Shown piece by piece: positions 39,619 through 49,703 of a DNA stretch of 64,000 bases. Within the stretch, counting starts at the first letter, position 1. Each line of letters starts with the position of its first letter. The DNA comes from a virus. The stretch lies in IMG/VR virus record IMGVR_UViG_3300045993_000417, positions 20,800-84,799 of that record, one strand, 5' to 3'. Under the pieces are notes generated by a model. That model was not told where the DNA came from. It made no database searches and worked only from the letters and a program-made list of their open reading frames with translations. Both the position numbers and the translations under genes were made by a program.

Positions 39619-42082
39619 TACAGACGTCCTATACCAGAAGGTAACTTTATTTATAGAGGGCGTAGAAGTACCATATTCTTCAATATCTATCTCTCAAGCC
39701 ATAGGTAATATACCTTCTGCGTCTTTAGAGCTACCTCCAAGCCCTGGGTTAATGGATATCATTAGGTACTACCAACCCAAAGTACATATATTCTATGAAG
39801 ATCCTGTGCTTGGTAAGGATCGCCTACTGTTTTGGGGTTATATAACCTCCAATAGCTATAGCGCCTCCGTTCAATCGGCAAGTATAAACTTTCAATGTAT
39901 TCATAAGAACCATGTTATTAACCACTTAACACTAGACTTCTCAGGGTATCCTGCTGGGGCTTACGCCAACTTCAGCCCTGGAGAAAATATGTTTATGCCA
40001 AGCAGCTTCGGGTCAACACACTCTCTAGTATTAGCTTTAAGAGGTATAGACAGAGTTCGTCTAGCTACCGAGACCTCAGATGAAATATCCGTTAGTAATC
40101 CTAATGTTATAAATGCTAGCCAATCCTTACTAGACCCTAAGTTTGCTGATGTCAAGGATAGGTGGGTAGGTATGCCTTCGGCTATGATGAATATGTGGAA
40201 CCAGCTTAAAGCTTCTGCGTATTATCTAAGTCAGTACAACTCTATACTAGTCGCCATGTACATACCTTTAATAGAGGATGGACTAAAACTGTTCAGTAGA
40301 GTTTCAGGTCATAACACAATAGAGGATGCTGTAAACGCATCCAAACAAGACATCTGCGATGATACAGGTAATAAGACAGATTCATCCAAGCCTATAATGG
40401 TTCCACCAGCATTCAGGCTACATTCTATGTCAGCTATACAAACCTCACTGTCTGTAGAGGCTATAGGTAACATGTTGGGATTTATGGGGGAGAAGACTGG
40501 ATTCTTCAGGCTATTCAGTGAGTTCTATTTGGCCTCCGAATATGAGGTAATAACGTTAGCCAGTCCTGCGTTAGTACCAAAAGATCCTAAAAAAACTTCT
40601 GTACATAATTCTGATGATTTAATGGCTATAGATGTAGTTATTAAACCTCAATTACCCTTCTACTATAGTCCCTTATGTAATGTTATTCTACCAAACATGT
40701 ACTCAAGCATACAGGTAGAACAAAATGAAAGTGTAGTCCCATCTAGGGTATCTATGATTCATAGTGCCATGCCTGGTGATGAACAAAAGGTAGGCCTATA
40801 CTATAGGGGGCCACACTCTATAAGAGAGTCAATAGTAACTGGATTATCTATAAGAGGGATAACTAGGTCTAACGAGACTCCTAAGCCCGACTCTACTAGT
40901 CTACCTAGTGTATTTGATACACCAACCTCTACTAATGCTAAAGTTATAGCTAAGAACAAAGTTGAGGTTATACCATCCCTCCATGAGTCCACCGGAGCCT
41001 CTTATAATGTTCCAGGTAAGTATGAGTTAGGAAGTGGATATAGACCTAAGCAGGTCATAGCTCCATCCTGGTTAGCGTACTTAGTCAAGCGTTGTAACGA
41101 GTCAGTAGCGTCTGGTACGGTTCTAACTGAGGAACACCCGGCTGATGATAGTGATATAGGTAAGATAACTAAAGATCTCCATGATGGGTGGGTGTTTACT
41201 CATGCACGTAAGAATGGGAATGCAGATGCGTCTAAAGAACTCCTAGACCCTAACTTTAAAGGATCTGGAGTAGCTGCGTTCCAGAGAATACTGTTTGCTG
41301 CTGCAGACTACGACTACACTAAGGAGGTATTATCCTCAAAGACTGGATCTATCTCCTGTATTTTTAATCCTTACATAATACCAGGATATCCTATGGATAT
41401 AGTAGCTAAGTCACCTAACTTACCTAGCTTCCATGCATTATGTGCGGCGGTAACTCATACTTTCACAGCAGACTCTATAAGTACCTCAGTGTCCTTTGTA
41501 AGTGCAGCTACGTACTCAGAACTATCTAACTATGATTTAATGCCATCTCACCCTTGGTTACAAACCTCCTTACAGCTATACAACGTTGATAGAGATGCTA
41601 CTAGCGGTGCAGTTACCAGCGTCATGTCTACTATAATAAACAACCCTAAGGCTAAGCTTAAGGCTGATAGTTTCTATATGTCAGTTCTCGGGGTAGGAGC
41701 TGCTGCTCCCTCTGATTTGGTTAACTTTAAAAACATGGAAATATACTCAAATAAAAGGGAGGGTGGTGTACTTAATCCTGGAACTGGTGGAGTTACGTAT
41801 GGTGATAACGGAGGTCATCAGGGGGATGACACTACTGGTATAGGTAACCTGAAGTTGGTACACAGACCAATAGAAACAAGAGAATCTATAGAAAAAAACT
41901 TTAACTATTCCTTCATTGACTTAACTAAAGAAAACTATACTATTGATTCCCTAACGTACGGTGACCCTAAGCTTAATCCTATTAAGGATGATGGTATTCC
42001 ATTAGAGCCTGGAGCTAGCCTATTCTTAGACTATCCAGAGACCGTAGACTTTCTAAAAGCTAATAACATACAGGTCGTTTAG
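39608..42082 (+). CDS. Baseplate hub protein (gp27/gpD-like)
   Basis: An 824-residue protein. The N-terminus (LYQKVTLFIEGVEVPYSSIS; IPSASLELPPSPGLMDIIRY; VHIFYEDPVLGKDRLLFWGY) resembles hub proteins, in which a tube-like beta barrel is followed by further barrels. Similar elements recur around residues 590-640. The large size suggests extra domains inserted in the hub. It lies between the tape-measure region and the sigma factor/wedge genes. The trimer would connect the tail tube to the spike at 17307, although the two genes are 20 kb apart. Confidence 0.6.
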   Translation: MSSNTDVLYQKVTLFIEGVEVPYSSISISQAIGNIPSASLELPPSPGLMDIIRYYQPKVHIFYEDPVLGKDRLLFWGYITSNSYSASVQSASINFQCIHKNHVINHLTLDFSGYPAGAYANFSPGENMFMPSSFGSTHSLVLALRGIDRVRLATETSDEISVSNPNVINASQSLLDPKFADVKDRWVGMPSAMMNMWNQLKASAYYLSQYNSILVAMYIPLIEDGLKLFSRVSGHNTIEDAVNASKQDICDDTGNKTDSSKPIMVPPAFRLHSMSAIQTSLSVEAIGNMLGFMGEKTGFFRLFSEFYLASEYEVITLASPALVPKDPKKTSVHNSDDLMAIDVVIKPQLPFYYSPLCNVILPNMYSSIQVEQNESVVPSRVSMIHSAMPGDEQKVGLYYRGPHSIRESIVTGLSIRGITRSNETPKPDSTSLPSVFDTPTSTNAKVIAKNKVEVIPSLHESTGASYNVPGKYELGSGYRPKQVIAPSWLAYLVKRCNESVASGTVLTEEHPADDSDIGKITKDLHDGWVFTHARKNGNADASKELLDPNFKGSGVAAFQRILFAAADYDYTKEVLSSKTGSISCIFNPYIIPGYPMDIVAKSPNLPSFHALCAAVTHTFTADSISTSVSFVSAATYSELSNYDLMPSHPWLQTSLQLYNVDRDATSGAVTSVMSTIINNPKAKLKADSFYMSVLGVGAAAPSDLVNFKNMEIYSNKREGGVLNPGTGGVTYGDNGGHQGDDTTGIGNLKLVHRPIETRESIEKNFNYSFIDLTKENYTIDSLTYGDPKLNPIKDDGIPLEPGASLFLDYPETVDFLKANNIQVV

Positions 42083-42098
42083 TCTAAGATATATAATT

Positions 42099-42314
42099 AT
42101 GGCCGACTCTACTTTAAATAATAATCTAGGATATCCCAGGGCTGGTGAGACTGGTGTAAGAACATCTCTCATACCCACTGGCCTGGCTAAAAAAATGTCT
42201 ACTACGTCATTGGCTAATGAGTGTTTTGTCAACCAGAGGTTTAGCGGAAAACTACAGGCGTTCCTTATAGGATATAATAATAGCATTTACTCGGAACACA
42301 GTGTCTATCTATGA
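42099..42314 (+). CDS. Hypothetical small protein
   Basis: A 71-residue protein starting MADSTLNNNLGYPRAGETGV, without a recognisable domain. It follows the hub gene by 16 bases and its stop overlaps the sigma-factor start (ATGA), so it is probably translated to couple that gene. TAAGATATATAAT just upstream resembles a -10 box but its spacing differs from the leaderless set. Confidence 0.5.
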   Translation: MADSTLNNNLGYPRAGETGVRTSLIPTGLAKKMSTTSLANECFVNQRFSGKLQAFLIGYNNSIYSEHSVYL

Positions 42315-43081
42315 TCAAAGTGTCTTTTGCCCCACTACCACTTAACCCAGCTACTGAGGCACTCATTCCTGAAAGAGTCCCATTTAACTATTCTGAAGCA
42401 CGTAAGCGTGACCAGGATATGTTTGAGTCTTGGAAGAAGACGGGTAGTAAACGTGACCTAGGTAATTTGGTAGAGAGCCTAAGCCCCGTTATCAAGTCCG
42501 AAGTGAACAGACTTTCCGGTAGTCTACCTCCTGCAGCCCTATCTGCTGAGGCTAAGAAGTGGACGATTAAAGCTATACAAACATACGACCCTGCTCGTGG
42601 CACTACCATCTCCACCCACGTCATGAACTACCTACCTAAGGTGAGGCGTATGAACTACAAGTTCCAGAACGCCGTAAGGCTTCCTGAGAACATGCAGCTG
42701 AAGTTTCATGAGTATAATCATGGACTTGCACAGCTCACCGAACAGCTTAATCGTGAGCCGTCTGACGATGAGTTGGCTAAGCATTTAGGTTGGAGTAAAG
42801 GCCACACAATCAAATTTAAGAACTCATTGTACTCCGACCTTATTGAGTCTAACACTGAGCGCCCTAATGAGTTTACCTCGTTTAACGAGAACGCTATTCT
42901 CATGGCCCACTTGATGGATCAACTCTCTAGCGAGGAAAAATATATCTTGAACCATGCTAAAGGCATGACCGCTACTCAGTTGGCTGACAAACTGGGGGTT
43001 AACATTAACAGATTAAACTACCTTAAATCTAAACTTGTAGAGAAAATTAAAGGTATTAAAACTGACATTAAGATGTACTAA
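42311..43081 (+). CDS. Phage-encoded RNA polymerase sigma factor
   Basis: A 256-residue sigma70-family protein. Region 2 is visible in LVESLSPVIKSEVNRLSG and AIQTYDPARGTTISTHVMNY through LPKVRRMNYKFQNAVRLPEN; region 3 in REPSDDELAKHLGWSKGHTI; region 4 in LSSEEKYILNHAKGMTATQL then ADKLGVNINRLNYLKSKLVE, a helix-turn-helix. It would redirect host polymerase to phage promoters; the TAAAAT boxes without -35 sites at plus-strand genes are natural candidates, comparable to gp55 and late promoters of T4. It lies inside the baseplate operon, an unusual place for a regulator. It overlaps the previous gene by four bases. Confidence 0.8.
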   Translation: MIKVSFAPLPLNPATEALIPERVPFNYSEARKRDQDMFESWKKTGSKRDLGNLVESLSPVIKSEVNRLSGSLPPAALSAEAKKWTIKAIQTYDPARGTTISTHVMNYLPKVRRMNYKFQNAVRLPENMQLKFHEYNHGLAQLTEQLNREPSDDELAKHLGWSKGHTIKFKNSLYSDLIESNTERPNEFTSFNENAILMAHLMDQLSSEEKYILNHAKGMTATQLADKLGVNINRLNYLKSKLVEKIKGIKTDIKMY

Positions 43082-43083
43082 AC

Positions 43084-43449
43084 ATGGCCTCATATAAAGA
43101 ACAAGCAGCTTCCATATACTTAAACCTATCTAATTTTTTTAGGTCGGAAGCCTTAGCGTCTAATGATGCTACAGGTAGTGTACTACCTACAGAATTCAGG
43201 GATTATCTAGGTGGGCTAGACTACTCAGAGCTATTAAGAGTATGCACATTATACAAGGGGGATTCTCCCAGTTATGGTAATGGAAGGATTATAGAGACCG
43301 TCAGTCACTCAGTAGCAGTTATAAGGGAACACGCAATGTGCTCTAAGACTAAATCTGATTACATGACGTTACGTACTTCAATGGCCGATAGGGAAGCTAG
43401 GTTCTACACCGATGAAGGTGCGTTAACTGATTCTAGGATGAGCGGATAA
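43084..43449 (+). CDS. Hypothetical baseplate-region protein
   Basis: A 121-residue protein, two bases after the sigma-factor stop and one base before the gp25-like gene. Sequence: helical start (YKEQAASIYLNLSNFFRSEA), then LPTEFRDYLGGLDYSELLRV and a charged end. No family was recognised. Location implies a wedge or assembly function. Confidence 0.5.
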   Translation: MASYKEQAASIYLNLSNFFRSEALASNDATGSVLPTEFRDYLGGLDYSELLRVCTLYKGDSPSYGNGRIIETVSHSVAVIREHAMCSKTKSDYMTLRTSMADREARFYTDEGALTDSRMSG

Positions 43450-43450
43450 T

Positions 43451-43966
43451 ATGGAAATAGTAGGCTTAAATAATAGACTAGGTACAAACGAGAATCTACC
43501 TCTGGGGGCTACCTATGATCTATTGATGATAAAGTTCCCAGATGGATTTCCTGAGGGACAGCTTACGTTTAACATAGACTACACTCCTAGGAGTATCACC
43601 GGTATACAGAAGGTCGCCCAGTATTTTCTTAAAACTCTACTAACAACACGTGGTAGTGATGTTATTCGTCCAAACTATGGGACTACTTTTACTAATCTAG
43701 TAATGCAGTCGAACGTAGATACTACTGACCGCCTTTTAGTTTCTGATTTAAGAGACCAAGTAAGGTCGGCAGAATCCCAAACAAAGGCGGCCCTATACAA
43801 TGATGAGGACCCTAGTTCTAGGCTTAAAGAAATACTGATACTAGGTATGGACACTAGTAAGGAATCAGCCACCATGTACCTTAAGATGGCTACTGTGTCT
43901 GGTGAGACTGCTCAGGTAGCCCTTCCATTTCCTACCACCAATATTAAAACTACTCCCTCAGTCTAA
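43451..43966 (+). CDS. Baseplate wedge protein, gp25-like
   Basis: A 171-residue protein with features of the gp25/gpW family: a strand-helix start, then GIQKVAQYFLKTLLTTRGSD and IRPNYGTTF, a conserved run in which the sheath is anchored to the baseplate, then LRDQVRSAESQTK and a closing strand. It precedes the large wedge gene at 44045 (gp6/J-like), the usual order. Length is slightly above average for the family. Confidence 0.7.
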   Translation: MEIVGLNNRLGTNENLPLGATYDLLMIKFPDGFPEGQLTFNIDYTPRSITGIQKVAQYFLKTLLTTRGSDVIRPNYGTTFTNLVMQSNVDTTDRLLVSDLRDQVRSAESQTKAALYNDEDPSSRLKEILILGMDTSKESATMYLKMATVSGETAQVALPFPTTNIKTTPSV

Positions 43967-44002
43967 ATTAAAACTGATATTACCGTATAGACCTCGGTGA
44001 TT

Positions 44003-44008
44003 TAAAAT
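44003..44008 (+). promoter_or_regulatory. -10 box before wedge gene
   Basis: TAAAAT at 44003-44008 in the 78-base gap after the gp25-like gene. Transcription would start near 44015, leaving a leader of about 30 bases that contains AAGGA. Confidence 0.5.
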
Positions 44009-44044
44009 GTTAAACTAAACGTAACCAAGGACATTGTTTAACAA

Positions 44045-46495
44045 ATGACAGACTTCTACTCAGTACTACCAGGAATACAACCCTCTCAAGGAGACATACT
44101 TGAGGCTGAATACTTAGCCAAACAGATTCTAGAGGCTAAATTCCCTACGTTAGATTTACGAGAGGGCACAGGTCTAAGAGATGCTGTCATTAGGCCAACC
44201 GCTACCTTATTGGCCATGATCAAAAAAGGCTTGGACTACCATTTTGAGCAGAACACTATAAGTGGTGTAGATGACACTACCTCTACCGACATGGTGGATA
44301 AGATAATGTCTAACCTGTTCGTGCAACGTAATCCAGGTACTAAAAGTATAGTGAATGCACGTTTATTCTTTGCTAGAGCTAAGAACATAGGCATACCCTC
44401 CAGTACGTTCTTCTCTATAGATAACAAGATTAAGTTCTTCCCAACTCAGGCATATAACCTACCATCCTCATATCTTCAGTATGACTCATATAGTAACGAA
44501 TACTTTACTGATGTAGACCTTACTGCAGAAAGCGAAGGTGTTAACTACAACGTGTCTTCAGGAAGTTTACTGTATTTTTCTAACTTTGACCCATATTTCT
44601 TAAGAGGGGAGATTAACTATCTAGTCAGTACTTCTACCCCCACAGAGACTAATACACAATTTATAGCAAGGTCTAAGTCCTCTGTATCTACTAGAAACTT
44701 AATTAATCAACCCTCAGTAGACTTTAACTTACGTGAGTTATTTACTAGCCTTAAACATGTGCTCACTATAGGTATGGGTGATTCTAGTATGATGAGGGAC
44801 TTGCTCCTTGGAATGTTGCCACAGCGTGCAGCTAGACTTGCTGAGGCTGTTTCCGTAGTAGGCACTGTAGCTACTATAACCGTAACCAACCATAAACTAT
44901 TTCCAGGCCAGTATATAACTTCTAGCGGAGCATCATCCATAAACATAAATGGTGAATTTAAGATTAACGCTACGACAACTAACACTATAAGTGTTACAGT
45001 TCCATCCGGGACAGCTGTTCCAGTTACTTTACCCTCCATACAAGAGCACCCAATTCAGACTAGGATACACGTAGGGGGAGCCGTTGATGTGTATTGTTCT
45101 AACTCCCCAGTAGCTGAACTAGTACAGTTGAGCACTGATTCCAGCGGGGTGGCATTATTAACAGGGCCTAACTATAAGTTAACCCGTAGTAATATACCGG
45201 TTGGTGTAGAGGATACTATACCACTACTGAATAGTGTAAACGTTACTAGCCCTAACATAGTTTTCTCTATAAACACTCCTACATCGGGTACTGCAACCTG
45301 CACTATAACGTCTAACGGTCACCCCTTTATAGTCGGTGAAGTATTAGCTATAAGCGGGTCTGTACAGCAACGATCTATATCCAGTATTACCTGTTCAGGT
45401 GTTACTGTAACAGCTACCTCTAATGGACATGGATTTTTGCCAGGTGAGACTGTTATTGTTTCTGGAGTAACCCCAGCTGACTATAACGGAACCTTTATAA
45501 TACTATCAACTACTACTAACACATTCTCGTACGTAGTTTTAGCCAGTATAGCCTCCGTGGGCATAGGCACGATGTTATGTGAAGTTAATGTCCTAAACGG
45601 ATCTAGAACTGTACAAGCATCAACAACAAATACTTTCTCTGTATTAACTAGTAACCCAAAGACGACCAATACCGGTACCGCCACCATTACCAGTCCAGTA
45701 CGATACACTGTGAGTAACGAGAACGTTGAATATAGAACACCGGTGTCTGTAACTAACCTAGGGGATGGTACGGTCTCTATACTATTACCTAGGCACGGGT
45801 TACAAACTAGTCGTAAGGTTACCCTATCAGGTCTTACACCATCAGGATTTAATGGTAGCTGGGTCATAGGCTCTGTTACTGATCAAGACAACTTTGTTGT
45901 CAGCGTTCCTACTATGACCGGAATAATTACTAGTATCACTACTTCTAGCCCAGTGTGTACATCTACATACCCGTCTTCAGACTTTGGGTTTAGTACTAAG
46001 CAGGAATTATCTGTAGACTTTGGGTCAGCATATCCCAATAGGACTGCTACTTTCGAAATTCGCAGATTTGATAATTTAGACGTAGTTCAGAACTATTTAG
46101 ATAATAGGGACAAAAGAGTTTTATGCGCCAACTACTTAGCTAGAGGGTTTAATATATACATACTCAGTATGTCTATAACTCAATATACTCAGTCAAGTAA
46201 CACCTCAGTTACAGCAGCTGCTCAGTCATACTTAGACAGTTTAGCCCCTGGACAACCTTTTGTAGTAGCTGAATTAATCTCTAGTTTAAAAAATGCTGGT
46301 ATGCTAGACATCAAACTGCCAGTGTCAATTTCCTACACTAGGCATACACGTGATTTAACAGAGATTAACACTCCTGATACTGGCGTTATTACTGACGTGT
46401 TAGATCCTAATGACCCTACTAGTTTATTTATACTAGACAACATATCTACTACTGTGGAATATCTACCCACAACTAGTGCCCCGGTAAAAAGGTAA
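44045..46495 (+). CDS. Baseplate wedge protein, gp6/J-like, with Ig-like inserts
   Basis: An 816-residue protein. The N-terminal 240 residues (LDLREGTGLRDAVIRPTATL; FVQRNPGTKSIVNARLFFAR) and the C-terminal 180 (YLDSLAPGQPFVVAELISSL) match the layout of gp6/J-type baseplate wedge proteins. Between them lie at least four copies of a roughly 60-residue beta unit, of the form xGHGFLPGETVIVSGV, then NGTFIIxSTTTNTFSYVV, beginning near residues 275, 415, 455 and 570. Such inserted modules probably sit on the baseplate exterior and may bind sugars. It is coupled to the next gene with no gap. Confidence 0.65.
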   Translation: MTDFYSVLPGIQPSQGDILEAEYLAKQILEAKFPTLDLREGTGLRDAVIRPTATLLAMIKKGLDYHFEQNTISGVDDTTSTDMVDKIMSNLFVQRNPGTKSIVNARLFFARAKNIGIPSSTFFSIDNKIKFFPTQAYNLPSSYLQYDSYSNEYFTDVDLTAESEGVNYNVSSGSLLYFSNFDPYFLRGEINYLVSTSTPTETNTQFIARSKSSVSTRNLINQPSVDFNLRELFTSLKHVLTIGMGDSSMMRDLLLGMLPQRAARLAEAVSVVGTVATITVTNHKLFPGQYITSSGASSININGEFKINATTTNTISVTVPSGTAVPVTLPSIQEHPIQTRIHVGGAVDVYCSNSPVAELVQLSTDSSGVALLTGPNYKLTRSNIPVGVEDTIPLLNSVNVTSPNIVFSINTPTSGTATCTITSNGHPFIVGEVLAISGSVQQRSISSITCSGVTVTATSNGHGFLPGETVIVSGVTPADYNGTFIILSTTTNTFSYVVLASIASVGIGTMLCEVNVLNGSRTVQASTTNTFSVLTSNPKTTNTGTATITSPVRYTVSNENVEYRTPVSVTNLGDGTVSILLPRHGLQTSRKVTLSGLTPSGFNGSWVIGSVTDQDNFVVSVPTMTGIITSITTSSPVCTSTYPSSDFGFSTKQELSVDFGSAYPNRTATFEIRRFDNLDVVQNYLDNRDKRVLCANYLARGFNIYILSMSITQYTQSSNTSVTAAAQSYLDSLAPGQPFVVAELISSLKNAGMLDIKLPVSISYTRHTRDLTEINTPDTGVITDVLDPNDPTSLFILDNISTTVEYLPTTSAPVKR

Positions 46496-48742
46496 ATGAC
46501 AACGTATTCAGGATTCGGAGTAGATGGTCTACCAGTTGGTGCTAACGACACCAACCTTACATACCTATATGGTATATCAGACTTCTTCTCTGTTATGTTC
46601 GAGGACACTAGTATAATGAATCTTATACTGGAGTCTACGTCAGAATCTGCCGCCTCTATATATAGCAGGTTCTTACAGTTAGCTTCTTCCATTAGTCTTA
46701 AAGATATTGAAGACTCTATAGGGTCGACTATTAAACTTGTAATAATTAAAGACTCTTACGCTGTTGCCGGTAAAACTAATACCTTTAGCCTACCCATAGA
46801 CATTGTTAGTTCTAAGTTTATAGCTAATAGACCCTTACTACCAACTACTTCCCTGGCTACCGGTGTTGACTACAGGATTAAGAATGGGGAATTACTACTA
46901 TACAAACCCTTATCTGAGCTGGGATTCCCTGCTAGAGTAGTTTCAGATGGGACTACCGAGTACGCTCTTTGGTTTGTAGACGTAGAGGTGGATGAACAGT
47001 TACTATATAAACACTACGCAAATCTTATCGGAGTAGATCCGGCCTCCTCTACTGAGGTATATAAGAGTTTCATATATGGCCTATACTATATCTACTATCA
47101 AGGTCCTACCTTATCTATTCTTCGTAAAGGGCTTAACCTATGTCTAGGCATCCCGTTGGCCAGAGAGGATGAAGAGGTTATTGATGTCCGCCCATACGTA
47201 GACACAGACCAGTACATAGTAATAACGGATAAGAATAAATACGTCCTTCCATATGGGCTAGTACCTTCAGTACTTCCAGGGGACTTCCTAAGTGCATCCG
47301 ATGAGCTATCTCAGTGGGTAGAAATTAAAGACTGGGTTGAGGACGGAGAGTGGTGGATAAACTTATCAATACCCCCCTCATTAATACCAGCCCTACCTGA
47401 AACACAAATAAACCGGTATGCTACTGTAGGGAGTGATTTTGACTACCTTATGCGTACCTACCTGAAGAACCATACCTTTCTTGTAAACGTTAAGGTAAGC
47501 ACCTTTAAGAATAACCAGGACTTCCAGCAACTATCTGAGATTATAAATAGAGTTAAACCACTGTATTCTCAAGCTGTGTATATATGGAGTATACCTTACT
47601 TAGAAGAGGTGTTGACGGCTACGGATGACTTACTTCAACGTAGGGACAAACGTACTACAGAGAACCTTACTTTCCCAATATCCAGGATGGTTAGGGATAA
47701 TACTAGGATTTTAGGGTTAGCACCTGGTAATATGAATAATGACTCTGTTAACTTTAACGTTAGCGGACTACCTACAAGTACTTCCATCCCTGTTGATTGT
47801 ATAATCAGGGATACTCCGTTGTTTATGCGTATGAATGTATCGGAGTCTGTAGGTAACCTTTTCACACGAGGGTTATCTATGAGGACTGGTGATCAAACTG
47901 TTACTGGAATTATAAATCTTCAAGGACAGTACGCCAATACTATGAGTAATAACAAGGGTTGGTTAACTACCTTATTTAATAGAGGGCAAGACACCTATAG
48001 GATTAAAAGGTCTACCTTCTCTAATACTAGGGGATTAGGGGTATCCTTCGGTCAACCGGTGTCTAGTGGATACTCATCTACTGCTCTAGTGTTGTCCGAT
48101 AAACGTGTTATTCCTATGTATATAATAACCGACGATACTATGGCTATAAAATGTAATGCTATGAACATTACTACTCCTAATCCTTTACACTGGAGTTTTA
48201 ATATAATGTCTAAAGGTATTGACCAGACTGTCAATAGCGTAGCCATAAATGCTGACTCAAGCCTAGAGAACAGTAAGGAGCTTCTGATAGCCAACTTTAG
48301 TATAATTTTTAGCAGACCTGATTATCAGATACCTGATAGCCCATTTTTACCCAAGGGCGGAGACTTCCTATGGTTACCACAATCCTATACGGACTTAAGA
48401 GATGGTGATATAGCTATGGGAATAAGAATACTACCAGGTCTTATTGGAGTATACTTAGTTACCTCTAATCTTGATTTGGAGGCCTCTCCATATGTAGTAG
48501 TACCGGATCCCGATCCTGTAGTGCAACAGATATCTTCTGGTATGTCTAGAGGGTTAGGGACTACACTTTCTACCGTGTACTCTATGAGGGGAAGGGGGGT
48601 TTTAAGCTATAATACATCTAGTAACGGGATCAACGAAGGTGGTCAAACGACTACTATAAATACCGAATATTCGGATGCTGATAACGCCCCCATACAGATA
48701 ATTAGGAACGGTTCTATCATAGTACATAGGGCCCATAGATAA
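46496..48742 (+). CDS. Large baseplate / tail structural protein
   Basis: A 748-residue protein starting directly after the previous stop. It is mixed alpha/beta (LYGISDFFSVMFEDTSIMNL; YKSFIYGLYYIYYQGPTLSI) and has no catalytic motif. In baseplate operons the next genes after gp6/J often encode gp7- or gpI-like wedge components, so it may be one, or a docking platform for the fibres that follow. Not recognised beyond this. Confidence 0.5.
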   Translation: MTTYSGFGVDGLPVGANDTNLTYLYGISDFFSVMFEDTSIMNLILESTSESAASIYSRFLQLASSISLKDIEDSIGSTIKLVIIKDSYAVAGKTNTFSLPIDIVSSKFIANRPLLPTTSLATGVDYRIKNGELLLYKPLSELGFPARVVSDGTTEYALWFVDVEVDEQLLYKHYANLIGVDPASSTEVYKSFIYGLYYIYYQGPTLSILRKGLNLCLGIPLAREDEEVIDVRPYVDTDQYIVITDKNKYVLPYGLVPSVLPGDFLSASDELSQWVEIKDWVEDGEWWINLSIPPSLIPALPETQINRYATVGSDFDYLMRTYLKNHTFLVNVKVSTFKNNQDFQQLSEIINRVKPLYSQAVYIWSIPYLEEVLTATDDLLQRRDKRTTENLTFPISRMVRDNTRILGLAPGNMNNDSVNFNVSGLPTSTSIPVDCIIRDTPLFMRMNVSESVGNLFTRGLSMRTGDQTVTGIINLQGQYANTMSNNKGWLTTLFNRGQDTYRIKRSTFSNTRGLGVSFGQPVSSGYSSTALVLSDKRVIPMYIITDDTMAIKCNAMNITTPNPLHWSFNIMSKGIDQTVNSVAINADSSLENSKELLIANFSIIFSRPDYQIPDSPFLPKGGDFLWLPQSYTDLRDGDIAMGIRILPGLIGVYLVTSNLDLEASPYVVVPDPDPVVQQISSGMSRGLGTTLSTVYSMRGRGVLSYNTSSNGINEGGQTTTINTEYSDADNAPIQIIRNGSIIVHRAHR

Positions 48743-49288
48743 ATGAGAAATATTCCAGCACACATACTAAATAAAGTTAGAGGGTTTTATAACTCAGCAG
48801 TTAACTCTATAAGGGTACTATTTAAAATACACGCTATAGATGGTACTTTAGCCATCTCCAAAGTGTTTAGTAATGGTATCATAGAGCCTGTAGTTAAAGA
48901 ACAGAACATGATAATGTTACTACCTAAGCGCTATATGTTATCCAGCATATATGACAGTGGATTTGTACTGAAAATAATTAATAGACTACAGGTTGGAACT
49001 GGAGGGACTATCGACCCGGCTGGGCTATACCCAAAATCGGTAAGTCAGTCTCTGTCTTCTCTCTTTACCCCACTTTTAAGTGTGACCACCTACACTACTG
49101 AAGCACCATTAGTGCCGTCTATAACATTTATAGCGGATATAGACCAGGCCACATGCAATGGTACTCTAATAACTGAAGCAGGATTATTATTTACTGATAA
49201 CTCCTTGTTTAATATAAAAACCTTCCCAGGGATACCTAAGACGGCAGACTTTAGTATCCACTTTGAGTGGACTATAAAGGTGACCTAA
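48743..49288 (+). CDS. Baseplate / fibre-attachment protein
   Basis: A 181-residue protein that begins immediately after the stop of the previous gene. It contains VLFKIHAIDGTLAISKVFSN early and beta-strand pairs later (TTYTTEAPLVPSITFIADID; TLITEAGLLFTDNSLFNIKT), reminiscent of small baseplate or fibre-collar proteins. It overlaps the next start (TAATG). The call is positional. Confidence 0.45.
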   Translation: MRNIPAHILNKVRGFYNSAVNSIRVLFKIHAIDGTLAISKVFSNGIIEPVVKEQNMIMLLPKRYMLSSIYDSGFVLKIINRLQVGTGGTIDPAGLYPKSVSQSLSSLFTPLLSVTTYTTEAPLVPSITFIADIDQATCNGTLITEAGLLFTDNSLFNIKTFPGIPKTADFSIHFEWTIKVT

Positions 49289-49701
49289 TGCCGATTCCCC
49301 CTTTTTACCAAGGTGTAGGAGATTACCTTAATTCTGAGGTCTCACTAGACTCTAACAAGAATAAAGTTTTATCCCTCAGTCTATTACAAGTAGAAGGAGT
49401 TTACCCCAATCTACCTGGGGAAATTTTTGTATACGAAAACTCAGGTACTACTACATTAGGGGCTTACATAGGTATTTGTAATTTGGATGAACTTAGCAGA
49501 TTACAAGTCCATAACCCATCTACCCCTATTGCTAAATTTGCTAATAAGTATGTAAGACATAATATTGCTACAATACTGCTAGGGTTAACGGAAGACCCAT
49601 TACCATATGTGACTAGAGCTACCACTTCAATTAGACTATTGAGCGCAGAAATGAAGCTAAAAACAGCGTCTAGTTCCATATTATATATACCTAAGGTTTA
49701 A
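49288..49701 (+). CDS. Hypothetical tail protein before fibre genes
   Basis: A 137-residue protein starting MPIPPFYQGVGDYLNSEV; this ATG overlaps the previous stop and is preferred to an upstream in-frame ATG at 49267. It is beta-rich in the middle (GEIFVYENSGTTTLGAYIGI) and helical later. It lies between baseplate proteins and the first large fibre, so a connector role is possible. Confidence 0.48.
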   Translation: MPIPPFYQGVGDYLNSEVSLDSNKNKVLSLSLLQVEGVYPNLPGEIFVYENSGTTTLGAYIGICNLDELSRLQVHNPSTPIAKFANKYVRHNIATILLGLTEDPLPYVTRATTSIRLLSAEMKLKTASSSILYIPKV

Positions 49702-49703
49702 TA

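Noticed and set aside
42085-42098. Leaderless-type promoter before gene 42099
   Set aside because: TAAGAT ends eight bases before the ATG, not six, so it does not match the set.
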